Below are positions 1 through 7,399 of a stretch of 64,000 nt of DNA, piece after piece. The stretch is from DATMER01 sp963741305. Lineage in GTDB: Bacteria; Acidobacteriota; Thermoanaerobaculia; Multivoradales; UBA5704. The first letter of the stretch is position 1; each line of letters begins with the position of its first letter. The DNA is taken from positions 930,001 to 994,000 of the forward strand of contig CAVUHL010000003.1 of NCBI GenBank assembly GCA_963741305.1. The letters run 5' to 3'. The notes under the pieces were generated by a model that was not told the origin of the DNA, made no database searches, and worked only from the letters and a program-made list of their open reading frames with translations. Made by a program: the position numbers and the translations under genes.

Positions 1-1
1 C

Positions 2-364
2 GGCCACTACAGGCCGGAAGTATGGGAGCGCCGCGTTGGTTATTACCTACGGCGGGACCCGGAGGCCTCGGTAGTAGCCGAGGCGGACGGCCAGGTCGTC
101 GGCTTCATGCTCGGCGAGGTCCGCTCCGGCGAGTTCGGCATCGAGGAGCCCACCGGTTGGGTGGAGCACCTCGGCGTCGATCCCGGCTTCCGGGGCAAGG
201 CCGTGGGCCGGCAGATGCTCGACGCGATGCTGGAGCACTTCCGCCGCCGGGGTGCCCGCAGCGTACAGACGCTGGTGGACGAGGAGATGGGCGAGATCCT
301 GAGCTTCTTCAGCGCCCTCGGCTTCCAGCCTTCGACCCTGAGGCCGTTCGTTCGGCCTCTGTAG
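2..364 (+). CDS. GNAT-family N-acetyltransferase, 5' end cut by the window edge
   Basis: The reading frame is open from base 2 with no start, so the N-terminus lies outside the window. The visible 120 residues contain the GNAT acetyl-CoA-binding strand and loop, read as VEHLGVDPGFRGKAVGRQML, with the R-G-K-A-V-G pyrophosphate-binding signature. An ALGF-type C-terminal strand follows (FFSALGFQPS). GNAT enzymes transfer acetyl groups to amines; the substrate cannot be read from this fragment. It ends 22 bases before the diiron oxygenase gene on the same strand, so the two may be co-transcribed. An internal ATG at 107 gives a shorter ORF but would remove part of the fold. Confidence 0.85.
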   Translation, partial: GHYRPEVWERRVGYYLRRDPEASVVAEADGQVVGFMLGEVRSGEFGIEEPTGWVEHLGVDPGFRGKAVGRQMLDAMLEHFRRRGARSVQTLVDEEMGEILSFFSALGFQPSTLRPFVRPL

Positions 365-386
365 GAAAGAGAGAAAAGAGAGGGGT

Positions 387-1739
387 ATGAGCGTCAATAC
401 GACCACGATGCCGAAGCAGTTCCACGATGCCGTTCTCAAGTGGAAGGACGCCTATCTCCCCGACTACGAGTTCCTCCTGGAGAACTGGGATAAGCACTTC
501 CCCCGCGAGCCGCGCTTCGAGCTCTGCGCCTACCGCGAGATGGGCATGTGCACCGAGATCGAGTGCGGGGACATGAAGGGCAAGCCGAAGTACACCAAGG
601 CCGGCGCCATGCAGGAAGAGCAGGCGCACCACCTGTACGGCGCCATCCGCGCCCAGGCGTCCACCGAGTTCGGCTCCATCCAGCAGCACCGGCTGACCCT
701 GGCCCGCGCCCAGGATGAAGAAGAGCAGTTCTGGATCCTCCGCATGATGGCCGAGGAGCTGCGCCACGGCTACCAGATGCTCCACCTCCTGGTCGAGGAC
801 GACTGGACCTCGGTCTCCAAGGAGTCGTCCGCGGACACGATCGAAGCCATCCTGTCGATGAACACCGGCTCCCACCTGCTGGGCGCCTTCAACATCGACT
901 TCGACTCCTTCGTCGACAACGTGGTGTTCTGTGCCCTGATCGACCGCGTGGGCAAGTACCAGCTCGCCATGCAGAAGATCAGCGCCTACCAGCCGATGGC
1001 CGAGAGCATGCCGCAGATGCTGCGCGAAGAGGCCTTCCACCTGGCGTCCGGAGTCGTTCCGATGCGGCGCTGGATGATGCAGGCCGCCAAAGGCGAGGGG
1101 CTGATCAGCGTGGACATGCTCCAGCGCGCCCTCAACAAGTGGCTGCCCCGCGGCCTGGAGATGTTCGGCGACGAGCGCGGCGGCGGCACCAACGTCCGCT
1201 ACGGCCTCAAGCCGATGAAGAATGCCGAGGCGCAGCAGCAGTTCTACGTCGAGGTAGGCAAGCTCGTCCGCGACCTGAACGTCCGCTACCTGCGGGCGCG
1301 CAACCCCTCCTTCGGCCCCAGCGAGGCCGACGCCGCCCTGGACCTCATCCTGGCTGGCGAGACAGTCGAAGGCATCCGGCGGGACGACCTCGTTCACATG
1401 CCGCACCCCGAGTTCTACCGGCGGCGCGGTGTGCCGGCCTTCAAGATGATCGGTTTCGCGGGCGAGGCCTTCAACGAGCTGCCCGCCTACCTCCGGCACC
1501 TGGAGCAGCACCTGCCCGACGCCTACCGCGCCGGCCGCGACTACCTGGAGTACGTGGATACGCTGAGGCAGGTGGCGCGCGGGGAGCTGGAGGCCAAGGA
1601 GGCCGCGGGGCGCATGCCTACCCTGCGCCGGGTCGGCGGCTCCTGCCCCTGCTCCAAGTCGGTGCGCTGGGTCGTGGATGAGCCACGGCCACTTCCGGTG
1701 GACAAACCGGCTGAAACCCCCGTCTCCGCGACGGCCTGA
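387..1739 (+). CDS. PaaA/BoxB-like diiron oxygenase (phenylacetic acid catabolic protein family)
   Basis: A 450-residue protein with the ferritin-like diiron signature of phenylacetyl-CoA/benzoyl-CoA epoxidase catalytic subunits. Candidate ligand motifs are EEQFW near residue 113, EELRH near 124 and EEAFH near 215, the last two being classic ExxH pairs. Known relatives epoxidise aromatic-CoA thioesters with O2 and need partner subunits and a reductase. None of those (PaaB-E, BoxA) is adjacent; the neighbours are a GNAT gene and proline dehydrogenase. The substrate is therefore unassigned. The C-terminus carries a short CPCS cluster that I cannot interpret. The start has a purine-rich region (gagaaaagagaggggt) directly upstream. 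Confidence 0.8.
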   Translation: MSVNTTTMPKQFHDAVLKWKDAYLPDYEFLLENWDKHFPREPRFELCAYREMGMCTEIECGDMKGKPKYTKAGAMQEEQAHHLYGAIRAQASTEFGSIQQHRLTLARAQDEEEQFWILRMMAEELRHGYQMLHLLVEDDWTSVSKESSADTIEAILSMNTGSHLLGAFNIDFDSFVDNVVFCALIDRVGKYQLAMQKISAYQPMAESMPQMLREEAFHLASGVVPMRRWMMQAAKGEGLISVDMLQRALNKWLPRGLEMFGDERGGGTNVRYGLKPMKNAEAQQQFYVEVGKLVRDLNVRYLRARNPSFGPSEADAALDLILAGETVEGIRRDDLVHMPHPEFYRRRGVPAFKMIGFAGEAFNELPAYLRHLEQHLPDAYRAGRDYLEYVDTLRQVARGELEAKEAAGRMPTLRRVGGSCPCSKSVRWVVDEPRPLPVDKPAETPVSATA

Positions 1740-1762
1740 TTCCGAACGGGCGACCCGAAACC

Positions 1763-2659
1763 ATGAGCACCTTCAATCGGCTGCTGGTCACGGGTCTGCC
1801 CGTCGTGCCCAAGCCCCTCGTCGGCAAGGTCGCCTCCCGCTACGTGGCGGGAGAGACCCTGGCCGACGCCGTCCGGGTAGTCCGCAACCTCAACCAGCAG
1901 GGTGCCATGGGCACCATCGACGTCCTCGGCGAAGAGGTCAAGGAGCGGGAAAAGGCCCTGGCCGCGGTGGAGGAGTACCTGCAGGTCTTCGACACCATCG
2001 CCGCCGAGGGGCTGGACTCCAACGTCTCCATCAAGCCGACCCTCCTGGGGCTCAAGATCGACGAGTCCTTCTGCCGCGACAACATCGAGCGCATCGTCCT
2101 CAAGGCGAAGGAGCATGGCAACTACGTCCGCATCGACATGGAGGACAACACCACCACCGATGCGACGCTGCGCATCTTCCACGAGCTTTACGCCCGCTAC
2201 GGCAACGTGGGACCGGTGCTCCAGGCCTACATGCGCCGCACCCTGTCCGACATCGCCGCCCTGCCCGAGGGCTCGACCGTGCGCCTGTGCAAGGGGATCT
2301 ACGTCGAGCCGCGGACGATCGCCTGGAAAGGCTTCGAGACCATCCAGGCGAACTACGTGCGCGCGCTGGAGAAGCTGATCGAGCGCGGTATCTACCCCGG
2401 CATCGCCACGCACGACGAGTACCTGACCTGCCGGGCGGTCGGCCTGGTCGACAAGCACGGCCTGCGGCGCGAGCAGTACGAGTTCCAGATGCTCCTGGGG
2501 GTGGACGAAGAGCTGCGCCGCATCCTGATCGCGGGCGGACATCGCCTGCGGGTCTACGTCCCCTACGGCCGCGACTGGTATCCCTACTCCATGCGCCGCC
2601 TGCGCGAGAACCCCGAGGTCGCCCGCCACGTGCTCAAGGCGATGCTCTCCGGCCGGTGA
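1763..2659 (+). CDS. Proline dehydrogenase (monofunctional, FAD-dependent)
   Basis: A 298-residue TIM-barrel protein of the PRODH family, which oxidises L-proline to pyrroline-5-carboxylate and passes electrons to the quinone pool. Diagnostic stretches are RIDMEDN near residue 130, QAYMRRT, VRLCKGIY, ATHDEYL and the C-terminal active-site helix YPYSMRRLRENP near 280. The length matches the short monofunctional form rather than bifunctional PutA. It starts 23 bases after the diiron oxygenase stop and may share its transcript. A proC gene, which runs the reverse branch of proline metabolism, sits at 57.7 kb. No P5C dehydrogenase gene is seen in the window. Confidence 0.92.
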   Translation: MSTFNRLLVTGLPVVPKPLVGKVASRYVAGETLADAVRVVRNLNQQGAMGTIDVLGEEVKEREKALAAVEEYLQVFDTIAAEGLDSNVSIKPTLLGLKIDESFCRDNIERIVLKAKEHGNYVRIDMEDNTTTDATLRIFHELYARYGNVGPVLQAYMRRTLSDIAALPEGSTVRLCKGIYVEPRTIAWKGFETIQANYVRALEKLIERGIYPGIATHDEYLTCRAVGLVDKHGLRREQYEFQMLLGVDEELRRILIAGGHRLRVYVPYGRDWYPYSMRRLRENPEVARHVLKAMLSGR

Positions 2660-2661
2660 TT

Positions 2662-2690
2662 TTGACGCCCCGGCGGGCGGGTGGTACGAT
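2662..2690 (+). promoter_or_regulatory. Sigma70-like promoter for the FHA-GGDEF gene
   Basis: TTGACG at 2662-2667 and TACGAT at 2685-2690 are separated by exactly 17 bases. The pair lies just after the proline dehydrogenase stop codon and about 50 bases before the start of the diguanylate cyclase gene. This suggests the cyclase begins its own transcription unit. The match is by eye and is not experimentally supported. Confidence 0.5.
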
Positions 2691-2739
2691 CTTATAGATC
2701 CGAATCGACCCGAAAACATTCGTAAACGCCTGAATCGAT

Positions 2740-3756
2740 TTGTCCATGGACGAAAGACAGCGCCTGCAGCCCCTCGACCGCCTGGACCGTAGTGACGGTG
2801 AGACGGACGGCATCGACGCCTCCTCGATCCAGGAGAGCGGCCTCACCCAGACGTTCCAGACCGGGACGCGGGAGCGGGCGGTGCGTGGGCTTGCCCAGGC
2901 GGGGGAGTCCGAGGCGGACATCATCCTGATCGCGCACCCCGAGGGTCAGCGCCTGGGCTCCCGCTTCCGGCTCTCCCCGGGGAACAGCCTGGAGATCGGC
3001 CGTTCCAGCTCGGTCGCCATCAGCCTGCCCGAGGTCATGTCGATCTCCCGCAAGCATGCGCGGCTGCGCTACGTCGGCTCGGTGGTCACCGTCGAAGACC
3101 TGGGGAGCACGAACGGCACCTACGTCAACGGCCAGGCCATCCATGGCCGGACGGTGCTGAAGACCGGCGACCGCTTCCAGACCGCGGCGGTCCACTTCAA
3201 GTTCCTCCACGAGCAGGACGTCGAGAGCGCCTACCACATGGCGATCTACGAGCTCGTGTCGCTGGACGGCCTGACCGAGATCTACAACAAGCGGAAGTTC
3301 GAGGAAGAGATGCAGCGCGAGTTCGCGCGCTCGCAGCGCCACGTCCGGCCGCTGTCGCTGGTCACCTTCGACCTGGACGAGTTCAAGCGGATCAACGACA
3401 CATACGGCCACCTGTGCGGCGATTTTGCTCTCAAACAGGTGGCGGCGCTGGCCAAGGACTTGGTGCGGCCGGAGCAGACGCTGGCCCGGGTCGGAGGGGA
3501 CGAGTTCGTGATCCTCTCGCCCGAGACCACGGGGCCCCAGGCGGAGACGCTGGCGCTCAAGCTGCGGGACCGGGTGCTCGACCTCGACCACCGCTACGGC
3601 AACCTCAAGATCTCCCTGAGCTGCTCCTTCGGCGTGGCCCAGCTCACCGACAAGATGGCCACGTCCCAGGACCTCTACCACGCCGCCGATCACGCCCTGC
3701 TCCTCTCGAAGAGGAGCGGAAGGAACCGTGTGGCGGTGTACACACCTCCGGAGTAG
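2740..3756 (+). CDS. FHA-GGDEF diguanylate cyclase
   Basis: The protein has an N-terminal FHA domain of about residues 60-160, with GRSSS, SRKHARL and GSTNGTYVNG as the phosphothreonine-binding loops. A C-terminal GGDEF domain follows, with an intact active-site motif (RVGGDEFVIL) near residue 252. GGDEF domains condense two GTP to cyclic-di-GMP. The FHA domain probably recruits it to a phosphothreonine partner. No signal peptide or membrane segment is visible, so it is cytoplasmic. An RxxD inhibitory site is not obvious. The start could be TTG at 2740 or the ATG at 2746, and the choice changes only two residues. A Ser/Thr kinase partner is not encoded nearby. Confidence 0.9.
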   Translation: MSMDERQRLQPLDRLDRSDGETDGIDASSIQESGLTQTFQTGTRERAVRGLAQAGESEADIILIAHPEGQRLGSRFRLSPGNSLEIGRSSSVAISLPEVMSISRKHARLRYVGSVVTVEDLGSTNGTYVNGQAIHGRTVLKTGDRFQTAAVHFKFLHEQDVESAYHMAIYELVSLDGLTEIYNKRKFEEEMQREFARSQRHVRPLSLVTFDLDEFKRINDTYGHLCGDFALKQVAALAKDLVRPEQTLARVGGDEFVILSPETTGPQAETLALKLRDRVLDLDHRYGNLKISLSCSFGVAQLTDKMATSQDLYHAADHALLLSKRSGRNRVAVYTPPE

Positions 3757-3757
3757 A

Positions 3758-3902
3758 CCCTCACCCCCCAACCCCCTCTCCCACACGCACTCCCGCCACC
3801 CGGGAGAGGGGGAGCCGGATTGTTTTTGCTGTTGGGTGGTTGGGGGCGCCCCTCTCCCGGGCGGGCGTGAGTGCGTGTGGGAGAGGGGACGGGGGGTGAG
3901 GG
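3758..3902. repeat. Long imperfect inverted repeat of the CCCTCTCCC family
   Basis: Two arms of about 55 bases, 3758-3812 and 3848-3902, are near-complementary and separated by about 35 bases. They begin CCCTCACCCCCC and end GGGGGGTGAGGG. The element fills the gap between two convergent genes and could act as a bidirectional transcription stop. The same core recurs at 26141-26169 and as the terminal repeats around the DUF559 gene at 56736-57322. That makes it a dispersed family rather than a local accident. Confidence 0.8.
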
Positions 3903-3908
3903 TTCCGG

Positions 3909-5909
3909 CTACCGCGACCCTGTCGTCGCGGTCTTCCCCTCGCTCAGCAGGAACTCCCTCATGAAGCGCACCAGCACGAGGCGCTGGTAGTCGGTGTTCG
4001 TCTTCTTCGAGAAGCCATGGCCCTCGTCCTTGCCGACGAGATACCAGACCGGCACGCCACGGCCCTCGAGCGCGGCCACGATCTGGTCCGACTCAGAGAG
4101 GGGGACGCGTGGATCGTTCGCGCCCTGCGCGACCAGCAGCGGCTTGGTCATCTTCTGAACGTGCTTGATCGGGGCGATCTTCTCCAGGTACGCGCGCATC
4201 TTTGGGTCGCGCTCGTCGCCGTACTCGACGCGCCGCAGATCCTGGCGGTAGCCGCTGGTGTTCTCCAGGAAGGTGATGATGTTGCTGATGCCCACCGACT
4301 CGAAGGCGCAGCAGAGCCGGTCGCTGTAGTGGACGAGCGCGGCGAGCACCATGTAGCCGCCGTAGGAGCCGCCGCTCACCATGACGCGCTTCGAGTCCAG
4401 GCCGGGCTGGGTGGCGATCCAGTCGAGCAGGGCGCCGATGTCCTTGACCGAGTCCTCGCGCCGGTCGCCGTTGTCCATCTTTAGGAAGCTCTTGCCATAG
4501 CCACTGGAGCCGCGCACATTCGGCACCAGGTAGGCCACGCCCAGCTCGTTGATGAAGTAGTTGTTGCTGCCGAGGAAGTTGGGCCGCGACTGCCCCTCGG
4601 GGCCGCCATGGATGCTGATGTAGACCGGCCGGGGTCCGGGGAAGCGGTCCGCGGGCGGGCGGTAGAGGAAGGCTGGGATCTTGCGGCCATCAAAGCTGGA
4701 GAAGTGGACCAGCTCGGGCTCGGCGAAGCTCGCGGTGTTGAGGCCGCCGGCCTCGCTGGCGGTCCAGCGCTCGAGCTTGCGGCTGTCCATGTCGTAGCTG
4801 TAGACGTCCGAAGGCGCGCGCGCTCCACTGATGCTGAAGCCGATCTCGTGCGACTTGGGGCGGAACTGAAGCCCGTTCGCGGCGCCCTTCGGCAGCTCGG
4901 ATATCGGCGCCTCCTTGCCGGTCTTGAGGTCGAGGATGTGGAGCTTGCTGAAGCCGTCCTCATTGGTCATGAAGGCGAGCAGGTTGCCATCCTCCGAAAG
5001 GTCGAATTCCTCGACATCCCAGGAGATGCTGCCGGAGACGACAGTGGGCTTGGCTGACGCTTTACCCGGATTATCGACATCAATCCGCACCATGCGCAGG
5101 AACTCGCTGTCCTGATCGCTGGCGGAGTAGACCGAGCGCCCGTCCTTGGACCAGAGCCCGCCCTGATAGGAGACCGGCTCGGTGCCGGCGGGGCGGCGCG
5201 GGGTCAGGGTGTGGATCTCGCCCGTCGCGACATCGGCCCAGTGCAGGTAGCTCTCGTTGGCCGAGATGCCCTCGTCGAGCAGGATGCGGCTGTTGTCCGG
5301 GCTCCAGTCGAGGGGATTCCAGGCGCCCTTGAGCTCGGCCACGCGCCGCTCGCTCCCGGGGGTCGAGGGATCGGCGACATAGAGGTCGAAGTCGCGGCCG
5401 TTGCGGGCGTTGCTGGCATAGGCGAGGAGCTTGCCGTCGTTGGACCAGACCGCCGCTACATGGCGGCTCTTGCCGTCCGTGAAGCGCCGGGCCTTGCCGG
5501 TGGCGGGGTCCACGACGAAGAACTGGTAGTTCTCGGCGCCGCCCTCGTTGAGCGTGTAGATGAACTGGCCCGGCTTGCCGGGGCGGTATTGCGCGCCCAT
5601 GACCTGGTCCTTGTAGTACGTGAGCTGGGTGCGGGCGCCCATGGGCATGGCGACCTCGTGGATCTGGGGGCTCTCGGCGAAGCGGGTGCGGACGAGCATC
5701 CGGCGCTCCGTCGGATGCCAGTCCACGAGGTTGGCGGTGCGCAGGTTCTCGTAGGGGAGCAGCTCCTCGGTGCCCTCCTGCGGGATCTGTGGCACGTTGC
5801 GGGCGATGATGCTCTCCGGCACGGAGACTGTCTGCGAGGTGGCAGCCGAGACGAGGCCCGGAGCGATCAGGAGCGCGGACAGGATGGGGATGAAAATCTT
5901 CGAACGCAT
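3909..5909 (-). CDS. Secreted S9-family prolyl oligopeptidase-type serine peptidase
   Basis: A 666-residue protein with a signal peptide of about 22 residues, then a beta-propeller (repeated WS-D-G type strands) and a C-terminal alpha/beta-hydrolase domain. The nucleophile lies in GGSYGGYM (Ser near residue 515), the acid in GANDPRVP and the histidine in DEGHGF near the end. This is the dipeptidyl-peptidase/acylaminoacyl-peptidase architecture, which cleaves short peptides in the periplasm or outside the cell. The start codon is preceded by GGAGG. It is divergent from the YkgJ-type gene, with only 28 bases between the two start codons. Cleavage specificity cannot be read from the sequence. 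Confidence 0.93.
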   Translation of the reverse strand: MRSKIFIPILSALLIAPGLVSAATSQTVSVPESIIARNVPQIPQEGTEELLPYENLRTANLVDWHPTERRMLVRTRFAESPQIHEVAMPMGARTQLTYYKDQVMGAQYRPGKPGQFIYTLNEGGAENYQFFVVDPATGKARRFTDGKSRHVAAVWSNDGKLLAYASNARNGRDFDLYVADPSTPGSERRVAELKGAWNPLDWSPDNSRILLDEGISANESYLHWADVATGEIHTLTPRRPAGTEPVSYQGGLWSKDGRSVYSASDQDSEFLRMVRIDVDNPGKASAKPTVVSGSISWDVEEFDLSEDGNLLAFMTNEDGFSKLHILDLKTGKEAPISELPKGAANGLQFRPKSHEIGFSISGARAPSDVYSYDMDSRKLERWTASEAGGLNTASFAEPELVHFSSFDGRKIPAFLYRPPADRFPGPRPVYISIHGGPEGQSRPNFLGSNNYFINELGVAYLVPNVRGSSGYGKSFLKMDNGDRREDSVKDIGALLDWIATQPGLDSKRVMVSGGSYGGYMVLAALVHYSDRLCCAFESVGISNIITFLENTSGYRQDLRRVEYGDERDPKMRAYLEKIAPIKHVQKMTKPLLVAQGANDPRVPLSESDQIVAALEGRGVPVWYLVGKDEGHGFSKKTNTDYQRLVLVRFMREFLLSEGKTATTGSR

Positions 5910-5913
5910 TGAG

Positions 5914-5926
5914 ACCTCCGGGAGGT
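5914..5926. promoter_or_regulatory. Palindrome supplying Shine-Dalgarno sequences to two divergent genes
   Basis: The 13-base sequence ACCTCCGGGAGGT is self-complementary around a central base. Read on the minus strand it gives GGAGG just upstream of the S9 peptidase ATG (5909). Read on the plus strand it gives GGGAGG upstream of the GTG at 5938. With 28 bases between start codons, each promoter must lie inside the opposite gene, so the two mRNAs would be antisense to each other at their 5' ends. Confidence 0.55.
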
Positions 5927-5937
5927 AGAATACGGGA

Positions 5938-6324
5938 GTGGGCCTGACAATCTTCTACAACTGCAACCGCTGTCCCGCTTATTGCTGTTCCTATCCAAGG
6001 ATTCCGATTCAGATCTCCGACGTCGAACGCCTGGCGCAGCATTTCGGGATCAGTACGCAAGCCGCCGCGCGGAAGTTTACCAAGAAGAGCGACGAGCCCG
6101 GTGAAATCGTCCTGAAGCACCAGCCGGACAAGACCTACGGCACGATCTGCCGCTTCCTGGACACCGACACCCGGCGCTGCACCGTCTACGAGGCAAGGCC
6201 GGAAATCTGCCGCACCTACCCCGGCACGGCCCGCTGCGGATACTACGACTTCCTCAGCTTCGAGCGCCGCGCCCAGGAAGACAGCGAGTTCATCCCCTCC
6301 ACCTGGAACGGCCCGAAGGAGTAG
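5938..6324 (+). CDS. YkgJ-family Cys-cluster protein
   Basis: A 128-residue protein with the YkgJ/zinc- or iron-chelating pattern. CNRCPAYCC lies near residues 9-17, then TICRFLD, RRCTVYEARPEICRTYP and ARCGYY. Proteins of this family are thought to bind a metal or Fe-S cluster through these cysteines, but the biological role is not established. The start is GTG at 5938, chosen because it lies directly before the first Cys block. The gene runs into the 21-bp hairpin array that occupies the whole region up to the Uma2 stop codon. Confidence 0.85.
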   Translation: MGLTIFYNCNRCPAYCCSYPRIPIQISDVERLAQHFGISTQAAARKFTKKSDEPGEIVLKHQPDKTYGTICRFLDTDTRRCTVYEARPEICRTYPGTARCGYYDFLSFERRAQEDSEFIPSTWNGPKE

Positions 6325-6341
6325 CTCCTCGGAGTCGGGCT

Positions 6342-6676
6342 GCTGCCGCTCGATGATGAGCGGCTCCTGCTTGATGATAAGCAAGGGCAGCTTAAAACGA
6401 AGCCGCTCTGGCTTGGGGAACAGCGACCACTCCTTCAAGGCAAGCCATGGCCGCTTGAAATGAAGCTGCTCTGGCTTGGGGAGCAGCGGCCACTGCTTCA
6501 AGGCAAGCCATGGCCGCTTGAAACGAAGCCGCTTTGGCTAGGGGAACAGCGACCACCGCCTCAAGGCAAGCCATGACCGCTTGAACGAAGCCACTCTGGC
6601 TTGGGGGGCAGCAACCACAGCTTCAAGGCAAGCCATGGCCGCTTGAGGGCGAGCCGCTTCCGCTCAAGGCGAGCTT
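6342..6676. repeat. Array of sixteen 21-bp hairpin units
   Basis: Bases 6342-6676 divide into sixteen successive units of 21 bases, one of them (6573-6592) one base short. Most carry a small inverted repeat of the type GCTT-N6-AAGC. From 6384 on, three unit types alternate to give a 63-bp higher-order period. In units 1 and 16 the stem is GCTC...GAGC instead, a paired change on both sides of the loop. The array ends two bases before the Uma2 stop codon and starts 17 bases after the YkgJ-type stop. Some frames across it are open only because 63 is divisible by three. I see no credible gene inside. Confidence 0.85.
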
Positions 6677-6677
6677 C

Positions 6678-7319
6678 TCAGGAGAGCATCGAGTCGATTG
6701 CCTCGCGGACCGGGATGAACCGGCCCTCCGGCCAGAGCCATTCGAGGCGGAGCCGGAACCCGGGAAGCGCGATCGAGGGAACCACTCCATCCTCCGGCGT
6801 CACCGGCTGGAGCCGCAGTCCGTGCCGCTGGAGGATCTCGGTCCGCGTCGAGCCGGTCGGGTCGATGAGCCAGACCTCGCGGACGCCGGTGCGCTCATAG
6901 GCGCGAAGCTTCGGGCCGCGGTCGTAGCGGGCCGTGGAGGCGGAGAGGATCTCGATCACAAAGTCGGGCGCACCGACGATCCCGTGCCGCTCGAAGAGGG
7001 AGATCCGGTCCTGGGCCACGAAAAGGATGTCGGGCTGGTAGACCTGATCGTCCGCGAGCCTGACCGCCGACCGCGAGCCCCTCACCCCCCCGAGATCGAA
7101 TCGGTCGACGTACTCCCGGATCAGGTGAAAGAGGAAACCGTGCAGCCGTTCGTGGATGTCGAGAGGAGAAGGGAACAGGATCAGGGCTCCGTCGATCAGT
7201 TCGGCCTTCCGCGCATCCCGAGGAGCCTCAAGGGCATGGGCGAAATACTCCTCAGCCGTCATCCGTCCCAGGATTTCAGCCTCGGCGGTCTCGTCATCCC
7301 CTCGGTAGGCGTGCTGCAT
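6678..7319 (-). CDS. Uma2-family putative endonuclease (DUF820)
   Basis: A 213-residue protein with the Uma2 restriction-endonuclease-like fold. The Asp-Glu-x-Lys type core is visible as YQPDILFV, PDFVIEILS, RGPKLRAYERTGVREVWLIDP. N-terminal MTAEEYFAH and AELIDGALIL are typical for the family. Uma2 proteins are abundant in cyanobacteria, Planctomycetes and other multi-gene genomes and are predicted nucleases; their role is unknown. Here the gene lies downstream of the NACHT gene on the same strand (80-base gap), inside an accessory pocket. Its 3' end abuts the 21-bp hairpin array. Confidence 0.88.
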   Translation of the reverse strand: MQHAYRGDDETAEAEILGRMTAEEYFAHALEAPRDARKAELIDGALILFPSPLDIHERLHGFLFHLIREYVDRFDLGGVRGSRSAVRLADDQVYQPDILFVAQDRISLFERHGIVGAPDFVIEILSASTARYDRGPKLRAYERTGVREVWLIDPTGSTRTEILQRHGLRLQPVTPEDGVVPSIALPGFRLRLEWLWPEGRFIPVREAIDSMLS

Positions 7320-7399
7320 GGATACCTCTGTGCGCTACGGTCAACGTGCTTCGAGGAGATCTTACGCGGAAAAGGGAGTCTCGGTAAGCCGCTCTGGCA

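Noticed and set aside
387..1739. Complete phenylacetate or benzoate degradation operon
   Set aside because: Only one PaaA/BoxB-like gene is present; reductase and downstream hydratase or ligase genes are missing.
5080..6501. Minus-strand 473-aa ORF extending the S9 peptidase region
   Set aside because: It is antisense to the YkgJ-type gene, out of frame with the peptidase, and its N-terminus is translated hairpin array.
6392..6574. 60-aa repeat protein on the minus strand (MACLEAVVAV units)
   Set aside because: It is a translation of the 63-bp repeat only, with no ribosome binding site and no flanking coding sequence.
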